In this document: positions 26,980 through 36,783 of the stretch, piece by piece
Numbering within the stretch: position 1 is the first letter of the stretch
Layout of the letters: the number at the start of each line of letters is the position of its first letter
Assembly (NCBI GenBank): GCA_942492065.1
Contig: CALODV010000013.1
Span: 806,001 to 870,000, forward strand
DNA from: G963665815 sp942492065
Lineage (GTDB): Bacteria; Cloacimonadota; Cloacimonadia; Cloacimonadales; JAIOQZ01
DNA length: 64,000 nucleotides
Direction of reading: 5' to 3'
Program-made: the position numbers and the translations under genes
Notes under the pieces: model-generated
The model's database searches: none
What the model was told of the DNA's origin: nothing
The model's input: only the letters and a program-made list of their open reading frames with translations

Positions 26980-28602
26980 ATGAAATACCTGATTATTAAT
27001 CTGACACGCATGGGAGACATCATTCAGACGCTCACATTAAGCAATGGTATTAAGAGAAAACATCCCGATGCCGAAGTACATTATCTTGTTACTTCATCAT
27101 TCAAAAAAATTCTGGAGTACTTTCCTTCCGTTGACAAAATCATAGATATTGATGACTCTGTTCTGGTGTCTCAGGATTCAGATAGTTATCTGGAAGGTTA
27201 CTCCGTTATTGAAAGCTGTGTCCGCAAATTGAACAGGGAAAAATATGATGTTCTGATCAATCCGGTTGTATCTATTCAATCATCCCTGCTGGGTTACCTG
27301 ATAAAGGCAGATGTTAAAAGAGGTATGTTTTTCAACAAAAACAGAGAGCAGAGTATTTCTTCGGACTGGACTGCTTTTCATCTTGCCAATGAGCATCACC
27401 TTGGAGACAGAACTCTGAATCTGGTAGATATCTTTGCTGAGGTCGGTAAAATTGACTCTACTCAGGAAGACTATAAATTCAGCAGCACACCAAAAATGCA
27501 GAAATGTCATGAGATCATCTTAAAATGTTCTCAAAAATATAAGATTGGGTTTCATATCGGTGCTTCCAGATCAAACAAGACCTGGGAAGTCGATAAATTC
27601 AAAAGAGTGATAGAATCACTCCTGGGTCACGAAGAGAATCATGTCTTCCTTTTTGGCGGGTATAGTGAGCTGGAACTGAAAGAATACTTCTCGGATCTAC
27701 ATAGCGACAGGTTTACCAACTACATTGGAGACAGCACTCTGGAAGAACTCATTGGTTATGTTTCCGGGCTCGACGCTTTTGTCTGCAATGACACCGGTCC
27801 TATGCACATTGCTGCAGCAGCCGGAATTCCCGTTGTTAATATATCGCTGGGACCTGTCAGTCTGTGGGAAACCGGACCGTATACAAACAAAGGTACTATG
27901 ATACAGGCAGACATCAGTTGTCATCCCTGCAGTTTCAGTACTATATGCGATCATCTGAGCTGTCATAAAATGATAACCGAACAGGATGTGCTTCTGGCAC
28001 TGGATAACATATTCAGTGGAGAACCTCTGCAAAACAACAACAGAGTTATGTTCTGGAAGTCCCGGAAAGACATATTCGGATTCCAGCATTCGGTTCCTCA
28101 TTATAGAAGAGAAATCAGGAAGAAAGAACTGTTTTTCGAATTCAAAAGGGTTATCTGGTTAATGACTCTGGTAAAGAATCTGGATGTTAAAGTCCACTGG
28201 GGACAGAAATATACTGAATATTTACAGAAATCGTACGATATAAGTAAGTACGGCTTCAATAATGAGATTCATGAGATAGAAAAACTGCTTGATTTACTTA
28301 GTGAAGTTGTAAAGAATATCAAACTTCTTTCCGCTCAAAAAGCAGCAGACAAAAAATCTGTTGACAGAATACAAAATATATGGATGCAACTGAAGGAGTT
28401 AAAAAGTGAACTTTTTCAGGCTGGTAGAGAGTTTTCGGAAGTTTTTGATTTCTTCTATTTTGCTCAGTTTCAGGAAAGCAATATAAAAGACAGCAGCTTC
28501 AGAAGACAGGTTCTGGATATGCTTGTAATTTACGATAATCTTTCACTGCAGCTGAAAACTCTCAGTCAATATTTAAGGAGATTCAATGAAAATATCTATT
28601 AA
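26980..28602 (+). CDS. Family 9 glycosyltransferase (heptosyltransferase-like) with helical C-terminal extension
   Basis: 540 residues; the usual GT9 enzyme has about 350. The N-terminal 345 residues are a GT-B fold of the WaaF/WaaC kind: LIINLTRMGDIIQTL, IGFHIGASRSNKTWEV, LFGGYSELEL and AFVCNDTGPMHIAAAAGIPVV, ending in a Cys-rich CHPCSFSTICDHLSCHKMI as in heptosyltransferases. The last ~170 residues are charged helices, probably coiled coil (KLLDLLSEVVKNIKLLSAQKA). It overlaps the next gene by 17 bases, so the two products are likely partners. The acceptor could be LPS core or a surface protein. Confidence 0.88.
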   Translation: MKYLIINLTRMGDIIQTLTLSNGIKRKHPDAEVHYLVTSSFKKILEYFPSVDKIIDIDDSVLVSQDSDSYLEGYSVIESCVRKLNREKYDVLINPVVSIQSSLLGYLIKADVKRGMFFNKNREQSISSDWTAFHLANEHHLGDRTLNLVDIFAEVGKIDSTQEDYKFSSTPKMQKCHEIILKCSQKYKIGFHIGASRSNKTWEVDKFKRVIESLLGHEENHVFLFGGYSELELKEYFSDLHSDRFTNYIGDSTLEELIGYVSGLDAFVCNDTGPMHIAAAAGIPVVNISLGPVSLWETGPYTNKGTMIQADISCHPCSFSTICDHLSCHKMITEQDVLLALDNIFSGEPLQNNNRVMFWKSRKDIFGFQHSVPHYRREIRKKELFFEFKRVIWLMTLVKNLDVKVHWGQKYTEYLQKSYDISKYGFNNEIHEIEKLLDLLSEVVKNIKLLSAQKAADKKSVDRIQNIWMQLKELKSELFQAGREFSEVFDFFYFAQFQESNIKDSSFRRQVLDMLVIYDNLSLQLKTLSQYLRRFNENIY

Positions 28603-29179
28603 TTCACAGGAAAAGAACATACAGATTCCGGGAATGAGCACTCTACAGGATGTAATTAGAAAAACTGAAACAGAACTACCAATGAATCACATTATTACTC
28701 AGGTGAAACTTAATGGAAGACAACTTCCTGATAAATGGTTTAACACCGCAGACTCCACATTCATTCTGGAATCTGACAAAATTGATTTCATCACTGAATC
28801 TGCTATAAGTATTGGGAAAAAAGCATTCCTCAATTCGAAAGCGCAGTTCGAGCAGATTATCGAGAATTTTACTGATATAGCAGATAAATACCGCATGGAC
28901 GACGAAAACGTAGCCAACACAAAGTTCGTCATTGCCATAGATAATCTTCAGGCATATTTTCAGGTTGTGCAGGAATCATTCACCTTGATGGGACTTACTC
29001 TGGAATCGGAATACATCGGACAGAAAACAGTTAAAGAGTATATGGAAGACTTCAGCTCAAAACTATCCGAACTGATTGAAACCCAGCAGAAAAAAGACTG
29101 GGTACTCTTTGCAGACCTTATCGAATACGAACTTATGCCGTTCCTTACAGACTTCATGGAGCTGTATAAGAATATTTAA
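28586..29179 (+). CDS. Unknown helical protein coupled to the family 9 glycosyltransferase
   Basis: 197 residues. The first ~75 look like a small ubiquitin-like or S4-like beta fold (MKISINSQEKNIQIPG ... VKLNGRQLPD), and the rest is a helical bundle ending with a conserved-looking KKDWVLFADLIEYELMPFL segment. I do not recognise the family. The start overlaps the 3' end of the glycosyltransferase gene by 17 bases and has AAGGAG four bases upstream, so translation is coupled. Similar acidic LADxxEYEL-type helices occur next to flagellin or protein glycosylation genes, but I cannot confirm that link from this window. Confidence 0.65.
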   Translation: MKISINSQEKNIQIPGMSTLQDVIRKTETELPMNHIITQVKLNGRQLPDKWFNTADSTFILESDKIDFITESAISIGKKAFLNSKAQFEQIIENFTDIADKYRMDDENVANTKFVIAIDNLQAYFQVVQESFTLMGLTLESEYIGQKTVKEYMEDFSSKLSELIETQQKKDWVLFADLIEYELMPFLTDFMELYKNI

Positions 29180-29225
29180 GGGAGCGAAGAAAGGAAAACT
29201 ATTCTTTTAAGCTTGGAGGGATAAA

Positions 29226-29693
29226 TTGAAAGGATTTATTTCGTTTCTGATTGATTTTAGTATACTGTTTTTTTTCTGTTTGATATTAACAATGCTCAAG
29301 CTTGAGAGCACCGGATTAATGGTGTTACTCTCTATGATCCCTGCTGTTTTGAATTTTATCGTTTTCTCTCAGAAAGGAACATGCAGATACATTAGTTTTG
29401 GAGACTTATTTACATCCCAGACTTCTGAGAATCTAACATTCACAGGTTTTAATATTGAGTTCGAAAATACACAATGCTATAATACTTCCCTTAGAGTCTA
29501 CTGGTTTGTTCTGTATGGGCTTGAAGGTTTTATAATTACTGTACATTTGTTATATTCTACCTGGTTTCAATTTATTTTTGTCACTGCTTTGTTTTTGTTT
29601 TATACTCTGACATCTAAACAGTCCGGTTTTAAGATGATGGCTATTGCAATGAAGCATTTCTTCGAGAAAATTCTGCTGATAAAGAAATCCTGA
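29226..29693 (+). CDS. Small integral membrane protein
   Basis: 155 residues from TTG at 29226, supported by GGAGG six bases upstream. Four predicted membrane helices: about 5-22, 28-48, 91-110 and 113-130. The outer pair flanks a polar segment that may face the periplasm. The beginning KGFISFLIDFSILFFFCLI slightly resembles RDD-family proteins, but the defining Arg-Asp-Asp residues are absent. Third gene of the glycosyltransferase unit, 46 bases after the previous gene. Function unknown. Confidence 0.55.
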   Translation: MKGFISFLIDFSILFFFCLILTMLKLESTGLMVLLSMIPAVLNFIVFSQKGTCRYISFGDLFTSQTSENLTFTGFNIEFENTQCYNTSLRVYWFVLYGLEGFIITVHLLYSTWFQFIFVTALFLFYTLTSKQSGFKMMAIAMKHFFEKILLIKKS

Positions 29694-29824
29694 CAAGAGA
29701 CGTAAAGGCATCCCAAAAACGCGAAGGGTTGCGCAAAATCCCCCGTAGTGTTTCCGCAGGAATACATTATGATAAAGGAAAAGAAATTGAAAGTTTTATT
29801 TAGATAAACAAAAGGGTTAATCAT

Positions 29825-31357
29825 TTATTTAATGTTCTTTAGAAGTTCAAAATAAAAATCTGATCTATGGAAAGGTAAATCGACTTCATAATATTCAATA
29901 TAACCTTTACATTTTCCTTCTATATATAGTGGATCAGAAGGTGTATAATTAACGCTTTTTTGAAATATTAATTTTCCATCTATCGATCCTGTATTTTTAT
30001 AATTAGTTTTATGCTTTTCCCTAGAACTTGAAACAGTCTTAAATTCAAACAAATTATCATAATCAAGGAAAACAGATTTAACATGTCCTGCTGAATCAAT
30101 TATTGCTTCTTTGAATATTGTTGATAGTCTTTTTACATCTACTCCAACAAATTTGCTGCAATAAGATTTATTAATTGCAACAATATCTCCAGAATCATTA
30201 ACAAAAAAATCTGTTTCCAGAGGATCTAAGCTTATATCTGAAGAAATCTGATAAACATCTAGCATTGACCCCGATTCATCCAATGAAATGAGTAATTCAG
30301 TAAAGTAATCATATAATTTCATTTGATTATCATACTTTGGATGGTTATTGTCGTGATCTGAACTACTATTATATTTCCTTGTACTTGAATCTCCCCCAAA
30401 TATCTGATATTGGTCCAGATATTTGTTTTTACCTGTTAAACTGATATATAATTTTCCACTATCCTCAAAATACTGAACTAATTTGCCATAAAACCCATCT
30501 AATTTCTTATTCCAACACAAATTTCCATAGTGGTCATACTTCCTAAGATGGATTTGATGATAAGTGGCAGAAAGTTCGGAAAATCTTGTGTAGTTACTCC
30601 AGCTTTTTTTTGTCATAACAAACAAGTTACCTGTCTCTGTAAGTAGCAAATCATAATTGTACTCTTTAACATCCTCAATTTCACTTTTTCGGATCAATTC
30701 CCCGGATGGGTCCAATTTACATATGAATAAATTTGTTTTATCATTTCCACTATAGAAATCAATTCCGTCTAAACTGATTTGTCCTTTAACTTCTGCAGCA
30801 AATATTGTATTCCCAGCATTATCTGTATATGATTTACTCAGTAATATGTAATTTTCGTCATTGTTATAACCCTTTTTCTCATAAATGATTTCTCCACTCA
30901 AACTCATCACTCCTAATACAGAAACACTTGAATATGCTGAAGTATGTTTAATTTCTCTATCCATAATCATGAATTCTTTGTCACCTGTAAATGCATAAGA
31001 CAATAAACGAGTTTTTCTATTATATTCAGGATACTCTAATGACCTTCCTTTGTCAACCTCTTCTGTGCTGAAGCTAAAGTTTAAAGTGTCTATTGAATCT
31101 ATGTAGATGGTTATACTCTTCTTACAGGACGAACTTTCGTAAAAGGGCGCACAACCAACAGGAAATGTGTAACAGCCATCTGATGTGCCTTTTTTGACAA
31201 TGTAATCATTCTCAGACATTCTTTCAATTATTATTGATGAATCCGTGTCCACGTTACGCATTATATTACCGTGCAGGTATACAGTGCTGGAAGCAACTAG
31301 ACAAAAGATAAGATAAATTGAAGTTTTTATACATACCTCCAGATATATTATTGACAA
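29825..31357 (-). CDS. Exported protein of unknown function, beta-propeller-like; start uncertain
   Basis: About 500 residues with a signal peptide (KTSIYLIFCLVASSTVYLHG) and repeated beta blocks such as ISLDGIDFYSG, NLFICKLDPSGELIRKSE, IHLRKYDHYGNLCWNKKL and LLISLDESGSMLDVYQ. These resemble SBBP or PQQ-like propeller blades with a D-x-x-G turn. Start problem: the good ribosome site GGAGG (31340-31336) is followed five bases later, in frame, by ATA at 31330 rather than ATG; an ATG at 31334 is out of frame; the upstream in-frame TTG at 31357 has no ribosome site. Either AUA initiation, a mutated start or a one-base error is implied. Confidence 0.65.
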   Translation of the reverse strand: MSIIYLEVCIKTSIYLIFCLVASSTVYLHGNIMRNVDTDSSIIIERMSENDYIVKKGTSDGCYTFPVGCAPFYESSSCKKSITIYIDSIDTLNFSFSTEEVDKGRSLEYPEYNRKTRLLSYAFTGDKEFMIMDREIKHTSAYSSVSVLGVMSLSGEIIYEKKGYNNDENYILLSKSYTDNAGNTIFAAEVKGQISLDGIDFYSGNDKTNLFICKLDPSGELIRKSEIEDVKEYNYDLLLTETGNLFVMTKKSWSNYTRFSELSATYHQIHLRKYDHYGNLCWNKKLDGFYGKLVQYFEDSGKLYISLTGKNKYLDQYQIFGGDSSTRKYNSSSDHDNNHPKYDNQMKLYDYFTELLISLDESGSMLDVYQISSDISLDPLETDFFVNDSGDIVAINKSYCSKFVGVDVKRLSTIFKEAIIDSAGHVKSVFLDYDNLFEFKTVSSSREKHKTNYKNTGSIDGKLIFQKSVNYTPSDPLYIEGKCKGYIEYYEVDLPFHRSDFYFELLKNIK

Positions 31358-31575
31358 CTTACATAATATTAAATTCTACAATACTCTTTTATAGAAACTT
31401 AAGCATTGCGAATTGATATTCAATATCAACATCTTTTTTCTAAAAACGGTCAAGATAATTATAATCTAAATAGAGTAAAACACACTCTCACACAGAATGC
31501 TGTGTCCCTACAATGGATCAAATTATAACTTAATATAAAAAAACATCAGGGGAGATCACACCTTTAATAAAAAGA

Positions 31576-31606
31576 AAAAGGCTGCCGGTTTTGCCAACAG
31601 CCTTTT
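31576..31606 (-). terminator. Terminator of the 2-oxoacid dehydrogenase operon
   Basis: On the minus strand AAAAGGCTG ... CAGCCTTTT followed by CTTTTT, starting a few bases after the lpdA stop. Confidence 0.88.
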
Positions 31607-31611
31607 AACAT

Positions 31612-32943
31612 CTATTTATGCAGTGGTTCGTCTATAGCGTCGAATCCCGCCTCCATGAATACTTCCGAAACGGTCGGATGAGCATGTATAGTCTTTGAAA
31701 GATCAAATACCGTTCCCTCGATTTTCATCAGGGCAGATGCTTCTGCAATCAGATCCGTTGCATTTGCCGCAATAATCTGAACTCCGAGCACTTCACCGTA
31801 TTTCTTTTCCGACAGAATTCTGATCTTACCTTCCGTATTACCTTCTGCCAGAGCTTTACCGTTTGCAGACAAGCTGAACTCAGAAACCTTGAAGTCTGTT
31901 CCGGACTCCTCCAGCTCCTGCTCTGTCTTGCCTATCTGTGCCATTTCCGGGTTCGAGTATACATTAAGCAGATCGATATCTGTTTCCTGATTCTCTATCC
32001 CTCTGAGATGATTAACAGCGGCAAGTCCCTGTGCTGATGCAGAATGAGCAACACTGGCTCTGCCATTGACATCACCAACAGCATAAATACCTGAGATACT
32101 GGTCAGGAGGTTGTGATCAGTCTTAATAAAGCCGTTTTCCAGTCGGAACGCCAGTTTGCTTTCCGGGATAACGGCATTTCTTAGATTACAATTAATTATT
32201 TTATCAAACTCTATTTTTTTTTCATTTACGAAAATTTCATCTTTATCCATCTTCCACTCTGACATTGGAAAATATTGTATCTTATCTTTCTTGAACTTAG
32301 AGACAATAAACTGCTCAAAGTGTTTGTCCATGCCGGGCAGAATATTCTCTTCACTATTCAGCAATACAACATCTCTATCCAGCATCTTAAACAACTGAGC
32401 CATTTCTACTGCTACAGTGCCTGATCCTATAATCACAGGATTCTGAGGAAGTTCTTCTTCACTCATCAGTGTTTCCAGGTTTAGCAGCAAATCTTTGTTT
32501 TCAACTTCGATTGGAACCGGATAAGACCCTGTTGCAATAAAGATATTTTTTGTTTCCAGAAGACGAGAGTTCACATCAACCTTGTGCTCATCTACAATTA
32601 CTGCTTCACCTTCGATTATCTCGACACCGTTTTTCTTAAGCAGGAATTGTACTCCGCGAGTCAATTTGCCTGTAACTCTCTTGACACGTTTCTGCGCCAG
32701 CTTCCAGTCAAAAGTAAGACTTTCCTTATCGATGCCGGTAATAGCAAAGTCTTTTGCTTTCTTTATCTTGTCATAAAGTTTTGCCGATTCGATAAGTGTT
32801 TTGGTTGGTATACAGCCCCAATTGAGGCACATTCCGCCAATATATTTTTTATCTATGATCGCTGTTTTCAGTCCAATCTGTCCTGCTCTTATGGCAGCTA
32901 CATATCCTGCAGGTCCAGCTCCGATAATTATTAAATCATACAT
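31612..32943 (-). CDS. lpdA: Dihydrolipoyl dehydrogenase (E3)
   Basis: 443 residues. FAD site IIGAGPAGYVAAIRAG, redox disulfide GGMCLNWGCIPTKT (Cys 39 and Cys 44), second FAD motif GIYAVGDVNGRASVAHSA, and the C-terminal dimer-interface His-Glu of HAHPTVSEVF. It reoxidises the lipoyl group of E2 and reduces NAD. The NAD-binding loop reads GSGTVAVEMA, with Ala where the third Gly is usual, a small departure that might affect cofactor binding. Last gene of the operon, 10 bases after E2, followed by a terminator. Confidence 0.95.
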   Translation of the reverse strand: MYDLIIIGAGPAGYVAAIRAGQIGLKTAIIDKKYIGGMCLNWGCIPTKTLIESAKLYDKIKKAKDFAITGIDKESLTFDWKLAQKRVKRVTGKLTRGVQFLLKKNGVEIIEGEAVIVDEHKVDVNSRLLETKNIFIATGSYPVPIEVENKDLLLNLETLMSEEELPQNPVIIGSGTVAVEMAQLFKMLDRDVVLLNSEENILPGMDKHFEQFIVSKFKKDKIQYFPMSEWKMDKDEIFVNEKKIEFDKIINCNLRNAVIPESKLAFRLENGFIKTDHNLLTSISGIYAVGDVNGRASVAHSASAQGLAAVNHLRGIENQETDIDLLNVYSNPEMAQIGKTEQELEESGTDFKVSEFSLSANGKALAEGNTEGKIRILSEKKYGEVLGVQIIAANATDLIAEASALMKIEGTVFDLSKTIHAHPTVSEVFMEAGFDAIDEPLHK

Positions 32944-32953
32944 CTTCTACCTC

Positions 32954-34243
32954 CTACTTCATTATCAGAGCTACCGGATCTTCCAGATAACTCATAACTT
33001 CAGTTACAAATCTGCCTACTTCTCCACCATCAACGATTCTGTGATCTACTGACATTGAGATAGGCATTACATTTCCAACAGCAATTTCATGATTCTTAAC
33101 AACAGGTTTTTCAACAATTCTGCCAACACCAAAGATGGCTGCCTGAGGATAGTTGATTACAGGTACGGCGTATAAACCACCGATAGAACCATAATTAGTG
33201 ATAGTAAATGTTCCGTCTTTCATATCTTCGAATGTCAGTTTACGTTCTCTCGCCTTTTCTGATATTTCTGTCAGTTCTTTTGCGAGTTCAAAGATTGATT
33301 TTTTATCTACATCTTTAATAACAGGAACAAGAAGACCGTCTTCTGTATCTACGGCAATACCTATATTATAGTATTTCTTGTAGATCATTCTGTCATTTTC
33401 TTCATCCATCTGACTGTTAAGAGAAGGGTGATTTTTCAGAGCTTTGGCAACTGATTTAAGAATGAATGGAAGGTAAGATAACCTTACATTTTCATCAGCA
33501 AAGCTGCCTTTATATTTTTTTCTGATTTCCATCAGTCTACTGACTTCAACATCTTCATGCACTGCCATATGAGCAGCGTTGTGCTTGGAGCGAATCATCT
33601 TTTTAGCTATTGTCTTTCTGATCTGAGACAGCGGTTCATAAACAACTCTTGGTTCCTGCTCAACTGCTTGTTGAACAGCAGGAGCTGATTTCTGAACATT
33701 GCTTATGTAGTGCTGAATATCTTTCTTCATCACTCTGCCGGCAGGTCCGGAACCTTTAACAAGATTGATATCCACACCAAGATCCTTCGCCATAGCTCTT
33801 GCCACAGGAGTAGCCAATGCTTTCTTTCTTACAGGTTTCTCTACCTGCTGCTGTTGAACTCCTTCATCGCTGGACGGCAGATATCCGCCATCTCCGGCAA
33901 CTTCCAGAGTACCGACAACACCAAAACCTTTTTCTTCAACCTGCTCTTCCTTTGGACCTTCTGGCTGTTCCTGAGCAGTCTTCTGGGCTTCTTCTCCGCT
34001 TATACCTTCAATATCAAGTTCTACAAGCGGATTACCCACTTTTACGACTTCCCCGGGGGAACCGTACTTCATTGCCACAACACCATCTTTAGGGGATGGG
34101 ATGTCTGTTACAACCTTGTCAGTTTCCATTTTAACGAGAGAATCACCGGATTTTATTTCCTGTCCTTTTTCGACGTACCATTCTATGATTTTTCCTTCTT
34201 CAAGACCTTCGCCTATATCCGGAAAGTTAAATATATACCTCAT
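32954..34243 (-). CDS. pdhC: Dihydrolipoamide acyltransferase (E2)
   Basis: 429 residues. A single lipoyl domain (residues 1-78; the lipoylated Lys in METDKVV is Lys 43), an acidic linker, a peripheral subunit-binding domain (ATPVARAMAKDLGVD ... GSGPAGRVMKKDI, about 142-178) and the catalytic acyltransferase domain with HRIVDGG near the C-terminus. It takes acyl groups from E1 to CoA. Two ATGs are adjacent; I chose the second (34243) because GGAGG sits four bases before it and only one base before the first. Whether the substrate is pyruvate or branched-chain 2-oxoacids cannot be settled from sequence alone. Confidence 0.93.
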   Translation of the reverse strand: MRYIFNFPDIGEGLEEGKIIEWYVEKGQEIKSGDSLVKMETDKVVTDIPSPKDGVVAMKYGSPGEVVKVGNPLVELDIEGISGEEAQKTAQEQPEGPKEEQVEEKGFGVVGTLEVAGDGGYLPSSDEGVQQQQVEKPVRKKALATPVARAMAKDLGVDINLVKGSGPAGRVMKKDIQHYISNVQKSAPAVQQAVEQEPRVVYEPLSQIRKTIAKKMIRSKHNAAHMAVHEDVEVSRLMEIRKKYKGSFADENVRLSYLPFILKSVAKALKNHPSLNSQMDEENDRMIYKKYYNIGIAVDTEDGLLVPVIKDVDKKSIFELAKELTEISEKARERKLTFEDMKDGTFTITNYGSIGGLYAVPVINYPQAAIFGVGRIVEKPVVKNHEIAVGNVMPISMSVDHRIVDGGEVGRFVTEVMSYLEDPVALIMK

Positions 34244-34251
34244 CATTCCTC

Positions 34252-35229
34252 CTAATAGTTCACTATCTTTTCAATGTTATACATAATCTTCTCAGGTGTC
34301 TGCATATAGAACTTTTCACCCTGAGGAAGAGGAATTATTGTGTCAAAACCTGCTACTCTGGTTGGAGGTGCTTCCAGGCTTAAGAATGCTTCTTCGTTTG
34401 CAATAGCCATAATCTCACTTGATACACCAAAGCTTTGAGGTCCTTCTGTAACAACTATGACTCTGCCTGTTTTTCGGATTGAGTCAGCTACAGTTTCTCT
34501 ATCTATCGGATAGATTGAACGCAGATCGATAATCTCTACTGATATCCCTTTCTGTTTAGCCATAGCAGAAGCTTTCTGAATCTCGCGAATCATAGCTCCG
34601 TATCCGATTACTGTAATACTGTCACCCTTCTGAACAACACGAGCTTTACCAATCGGGATATTGTATTTATCTTCGGATACTTCCTGTTTGATAGCTCTGT
34701 ATATTCTCTTTGGTTCCATGTAGATTACCGGATCATCTGTCTGAATTGCTTCTATCAGCAACCCTTTGGCATCATGCGGTGTAGATGGAATTACTACTTT
34801 TAATCCGGGGATATGACCGAACAAAGCTTCCATACTTTCGGAGTGGTGCTCAAGAGCATTAATACCACCTCCGTAAGGCATTCTGATTACCATTGGCACT
34901 TTATATTTACCGCGTGTTCTGTTGTGATATCTCGCAACATGGGATATAATCTGATTGAAAGCCGGATAGACAAAACCGGAGAACTGCATTTCCACCACCG
35001 GGCGAAGACCGCCAATTGCCATTCCGAGACCTGTTCCCACAATACCGCTTTCTGCGAGTGGAGAGTCAAAGACTCTTTCTTTTCCATACTGCTGCTGGAG
35101 ATTTTCAGTTACACGGAATACACCGCCTTCTACTCCAACATCTTCTCCGAATACAACTACATTCGGATCTTCTTTCAGCATAATTTCCATGGCATTATTT
35201 ACAGCCTGTACAATGTTCATCACTTTCAT
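34252..35229 (-). CDS. pdhB: 2-oxoacid dehydrogenase E1 component, beta subunit
   Basis: 325 residues from ATG at 35229 (AGGAGG seven bases upstream). Typical E1 beta motifs: VVVFGEDVG with the catalytic Glu, RVFDSPLAESGIVGTGLGMA, HSESMEALFGHIPGLKVVIPSTPHDAKGLL-type block, and PLPQGEKFYM. Together with the alpha subunit it binds thiamine diphosphate. Its start overlaps the E1 alpha stop by four bases (ATGA), so the two subunits are translated in a fixed ratio. Confidence 0.95.
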   Translation of the reverse strand: MKVMNIVQAVNNAMEIMLKEDPNVVVFGEDVGVEGGVFRVTENLQQQYGKERVFDSPLAESGIVGTGLGMAIGGLRPVVEMQFSGFVYPAFNQIISHVARYHNRTRGKYKVPMVIRMPYGGGINALEHHSESMEALFGHIPGLKVVIPSTPHDAKGLLIEAIQTDDPVIYMEPKRIYRAIKQEVSEDKYNIPIGKARVVQKGDSITVIGYGAMIREIQKASAMAKQKGISVEIIDLRSIYPIDRETVADSIRKTGRVIVVTEGPQSFGVSSEIMAIANEEAFLSLEAPPTRVAGFDTIIPLPQGEKFYMQTPEKIMYNIEKIVNY

Positions 35230-36311
35230 TTCTGTGCCTCCTTCCACTGCATAAACTGTTTGTGTTTCTGTTTCTGTTTCTTAAGTTCATCAGGCATTTC
35301 TACATACTGATACTCGAAGACATCATCAAAGTTATATTCTGTTCTTTCTGCTTCATCAAACTCGATGTTGATTTTCTTCTTGTATTCTTCGAGAAGCTTG
35401 TTTTCTTCTTCTTCTGAGTATAAACCTTTGGCTATCAGATATTTTTTTAATCTTTCAAGCGGATCAGTCTTTTCCCATTCTGCTTCTTCGTCTTTTGTTC
35501 TGTATCTGGTAGGATCATCTGAAGTTGTATGTGCTCCCTTACGGAATGTAACTGCTTCTATCAGGAATGGTCCGTTTCCTTCCATAACATGCTTACGCGC
35601 TTCCTGAAGGACATCATACATGGCGAAAATGTCATTCCCGTCAACTTTGATGCTTGGTACACCGGCAGCTACACCTTTAACCGCCAGATTCATGGCAGCG
35701 GTCTGCCTGGCAACCGGAACAGAAATAGCAAACTGGTTATTCTGGATAACAAAGACTACTGGAGCTTTCCATACTCCGGCAAAATTTATTGCTTCGTAGA
35801 AATCACCTTCCGATGTTCCGCCATCACCAACGTATGTGAATACAGCAGATTCTTCTTCCTTATGCTTCATGGCATAACCGATTCCGGCAGCGTGTAGAAG
35901 TTGTGAGGCTATTGGTACTGAAAGAGGTACAATTCTGTTTGCTTTTTCAAAGTAAACTCCCCATTCGTCACCACGATAGTACATGTACAATTCTTTTAAT
36001 GTTGCACCTTTGGCAATATATGCTCCAAGTTCACGAAAAGCCGGCACAAGCCAGTCATCATGTTTGATTGTAAGACCGGATGCCACAGCAACAGCTTCCT
36101 GACCAAGACTTGGGGGATATGTGTACATTCTGCCCTGTCTCTGAAAGCTAACAGCCATCAGATCGGCAGTACGTGCGAATAACATTTTATTATATATATC
36201 TTTTAACTCTTCATCTTTAAACGGGCAGGTCCAGTTCTCAGCGACAACCTTTCCGTCATTATCAAGAACCTTATACATTTCGTTCTTGAGCGGATCAAAA
36301 TCACGAATCAT
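35226..36311 (-). CDS. pdhA: 2-oxoacid dehydrogenase E1 component, alpha subunit
   Basis: 361 residues from ATG at 36311 (AAGGAGG five bases upstream; an earlier in-frame ATG at 36332 lacks a ribosome site). Thiamine diphosphate motif GDGGTSEGDFYEAINFAG ... NNQFAIS is intact, with TYPPSLGQEAVAVA and HTTSDDPTRYRTKDEEAEW as in PdhA of Bacillus-type pyruvate dehydrogenases. It decarboxylates the 2-oxoacid. First gene of the four-gene operon. A Lys/Gln-rich tail (KKQKQKHKQ) ends the protein. Confidence 0.95.
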   Translation of the reverse strand: MIRDFDPLKNEMYKVLDNDGKVVAENWTCPFKDEELKDIYNKMLFARTADLMAVSFQRQGRMYTYPPSLGQEAVAVASGLTIKHDDWLVPAFRELGAYIAKGATLKELYMYYRGDEWGVYFEKANRIVPLSVPIASQLLHAAGIGYAMKHKEEESAVFTYVGDGGTSEGDFYEAINFAGVWKAPVVFVIQNNQFAISVPVARQTAAMNLAVKGVAAGVPSIKVDGNDIFAMYDVLQEARKHVMEGNGPFLIEAVTFRKGAHTTSDDPTRYRTKDEEAEWEKTDPLERLKKYLIAKGLYSEEEENKLLEEYKKKINIEFDEAERTEYNFDDVFEYQYVEMPDELKKQKQKHKQFMQWKEAQK

Positions 36312-36332
36312 CTTTACCTCCTTGATCGTCAT

Positions 36333-36783
36333 CTCTTTCTATCAAACTAACTAATTTCTCGAGAAAAAAAACTTTTTTTTAATTGTTGCAACTATCAAAT
36401 AACTGTATAAATCAGATAAAGCCATGCTATCAAAGGTTTTTAGCGTGTATAAAAAAAAATTGTATCCCCCTGTAATTCATAAGATATTGCAGAACAGCAT
36501 TTAGGATTCAGTGTTAGAAATTTGAAACATTTTCTTTTAGTTCAGAATACAAATTAATCTATGAGTTTCTATTGCCTCATTCGGAAGTATTATCCAAATT
36601 AGAGGTACAGGATTTAATATCTCAGAGTGGACAGGCTTCTGTCTAGTACTCACTTCTCTTCTTAAAACTCTTCTGCCATAAAAGCATTATGTACTCATAA
36701 AAAAAGTGAGTAATTTCAAAATTGTTGCGGTAACACTGATTTATGCTATTATATCTTCAACAGTTAAATAATAAGGATAACTA
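36333..36783. other. Intergenic region without recognised genes
   Basis: About 450 AT-rich bases between the divergent pdhA and DUF4405 genes. It should contain both promoters. I see no coding frame, RNA gene or riboswitch-like structure in it. Confidence 0.5.
36725..36752 (+). promoter_or_regulatory. Possible sigma-70 promoter of the DUF4405-like gene
   Basis: TTGCGG and TATTAT separated by 16 bases, about 30 bases before the ATG at 36784. Pattern match only. Confidence 0.3.

Noticed and set aside
29226..29693. RDD-family transporter assignment
   Set aside because: The first helix is similar but the Arg and Asp residues that define the family are missing.
33710..36000. Long plus-strand frames over the 2-oxoacid dehydrogenase genes
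   Set aside because: Shadows of highly conserved minus-strand E1 and E2 genes; composition is Ser/Cys/His-rich and unlike real proteins.
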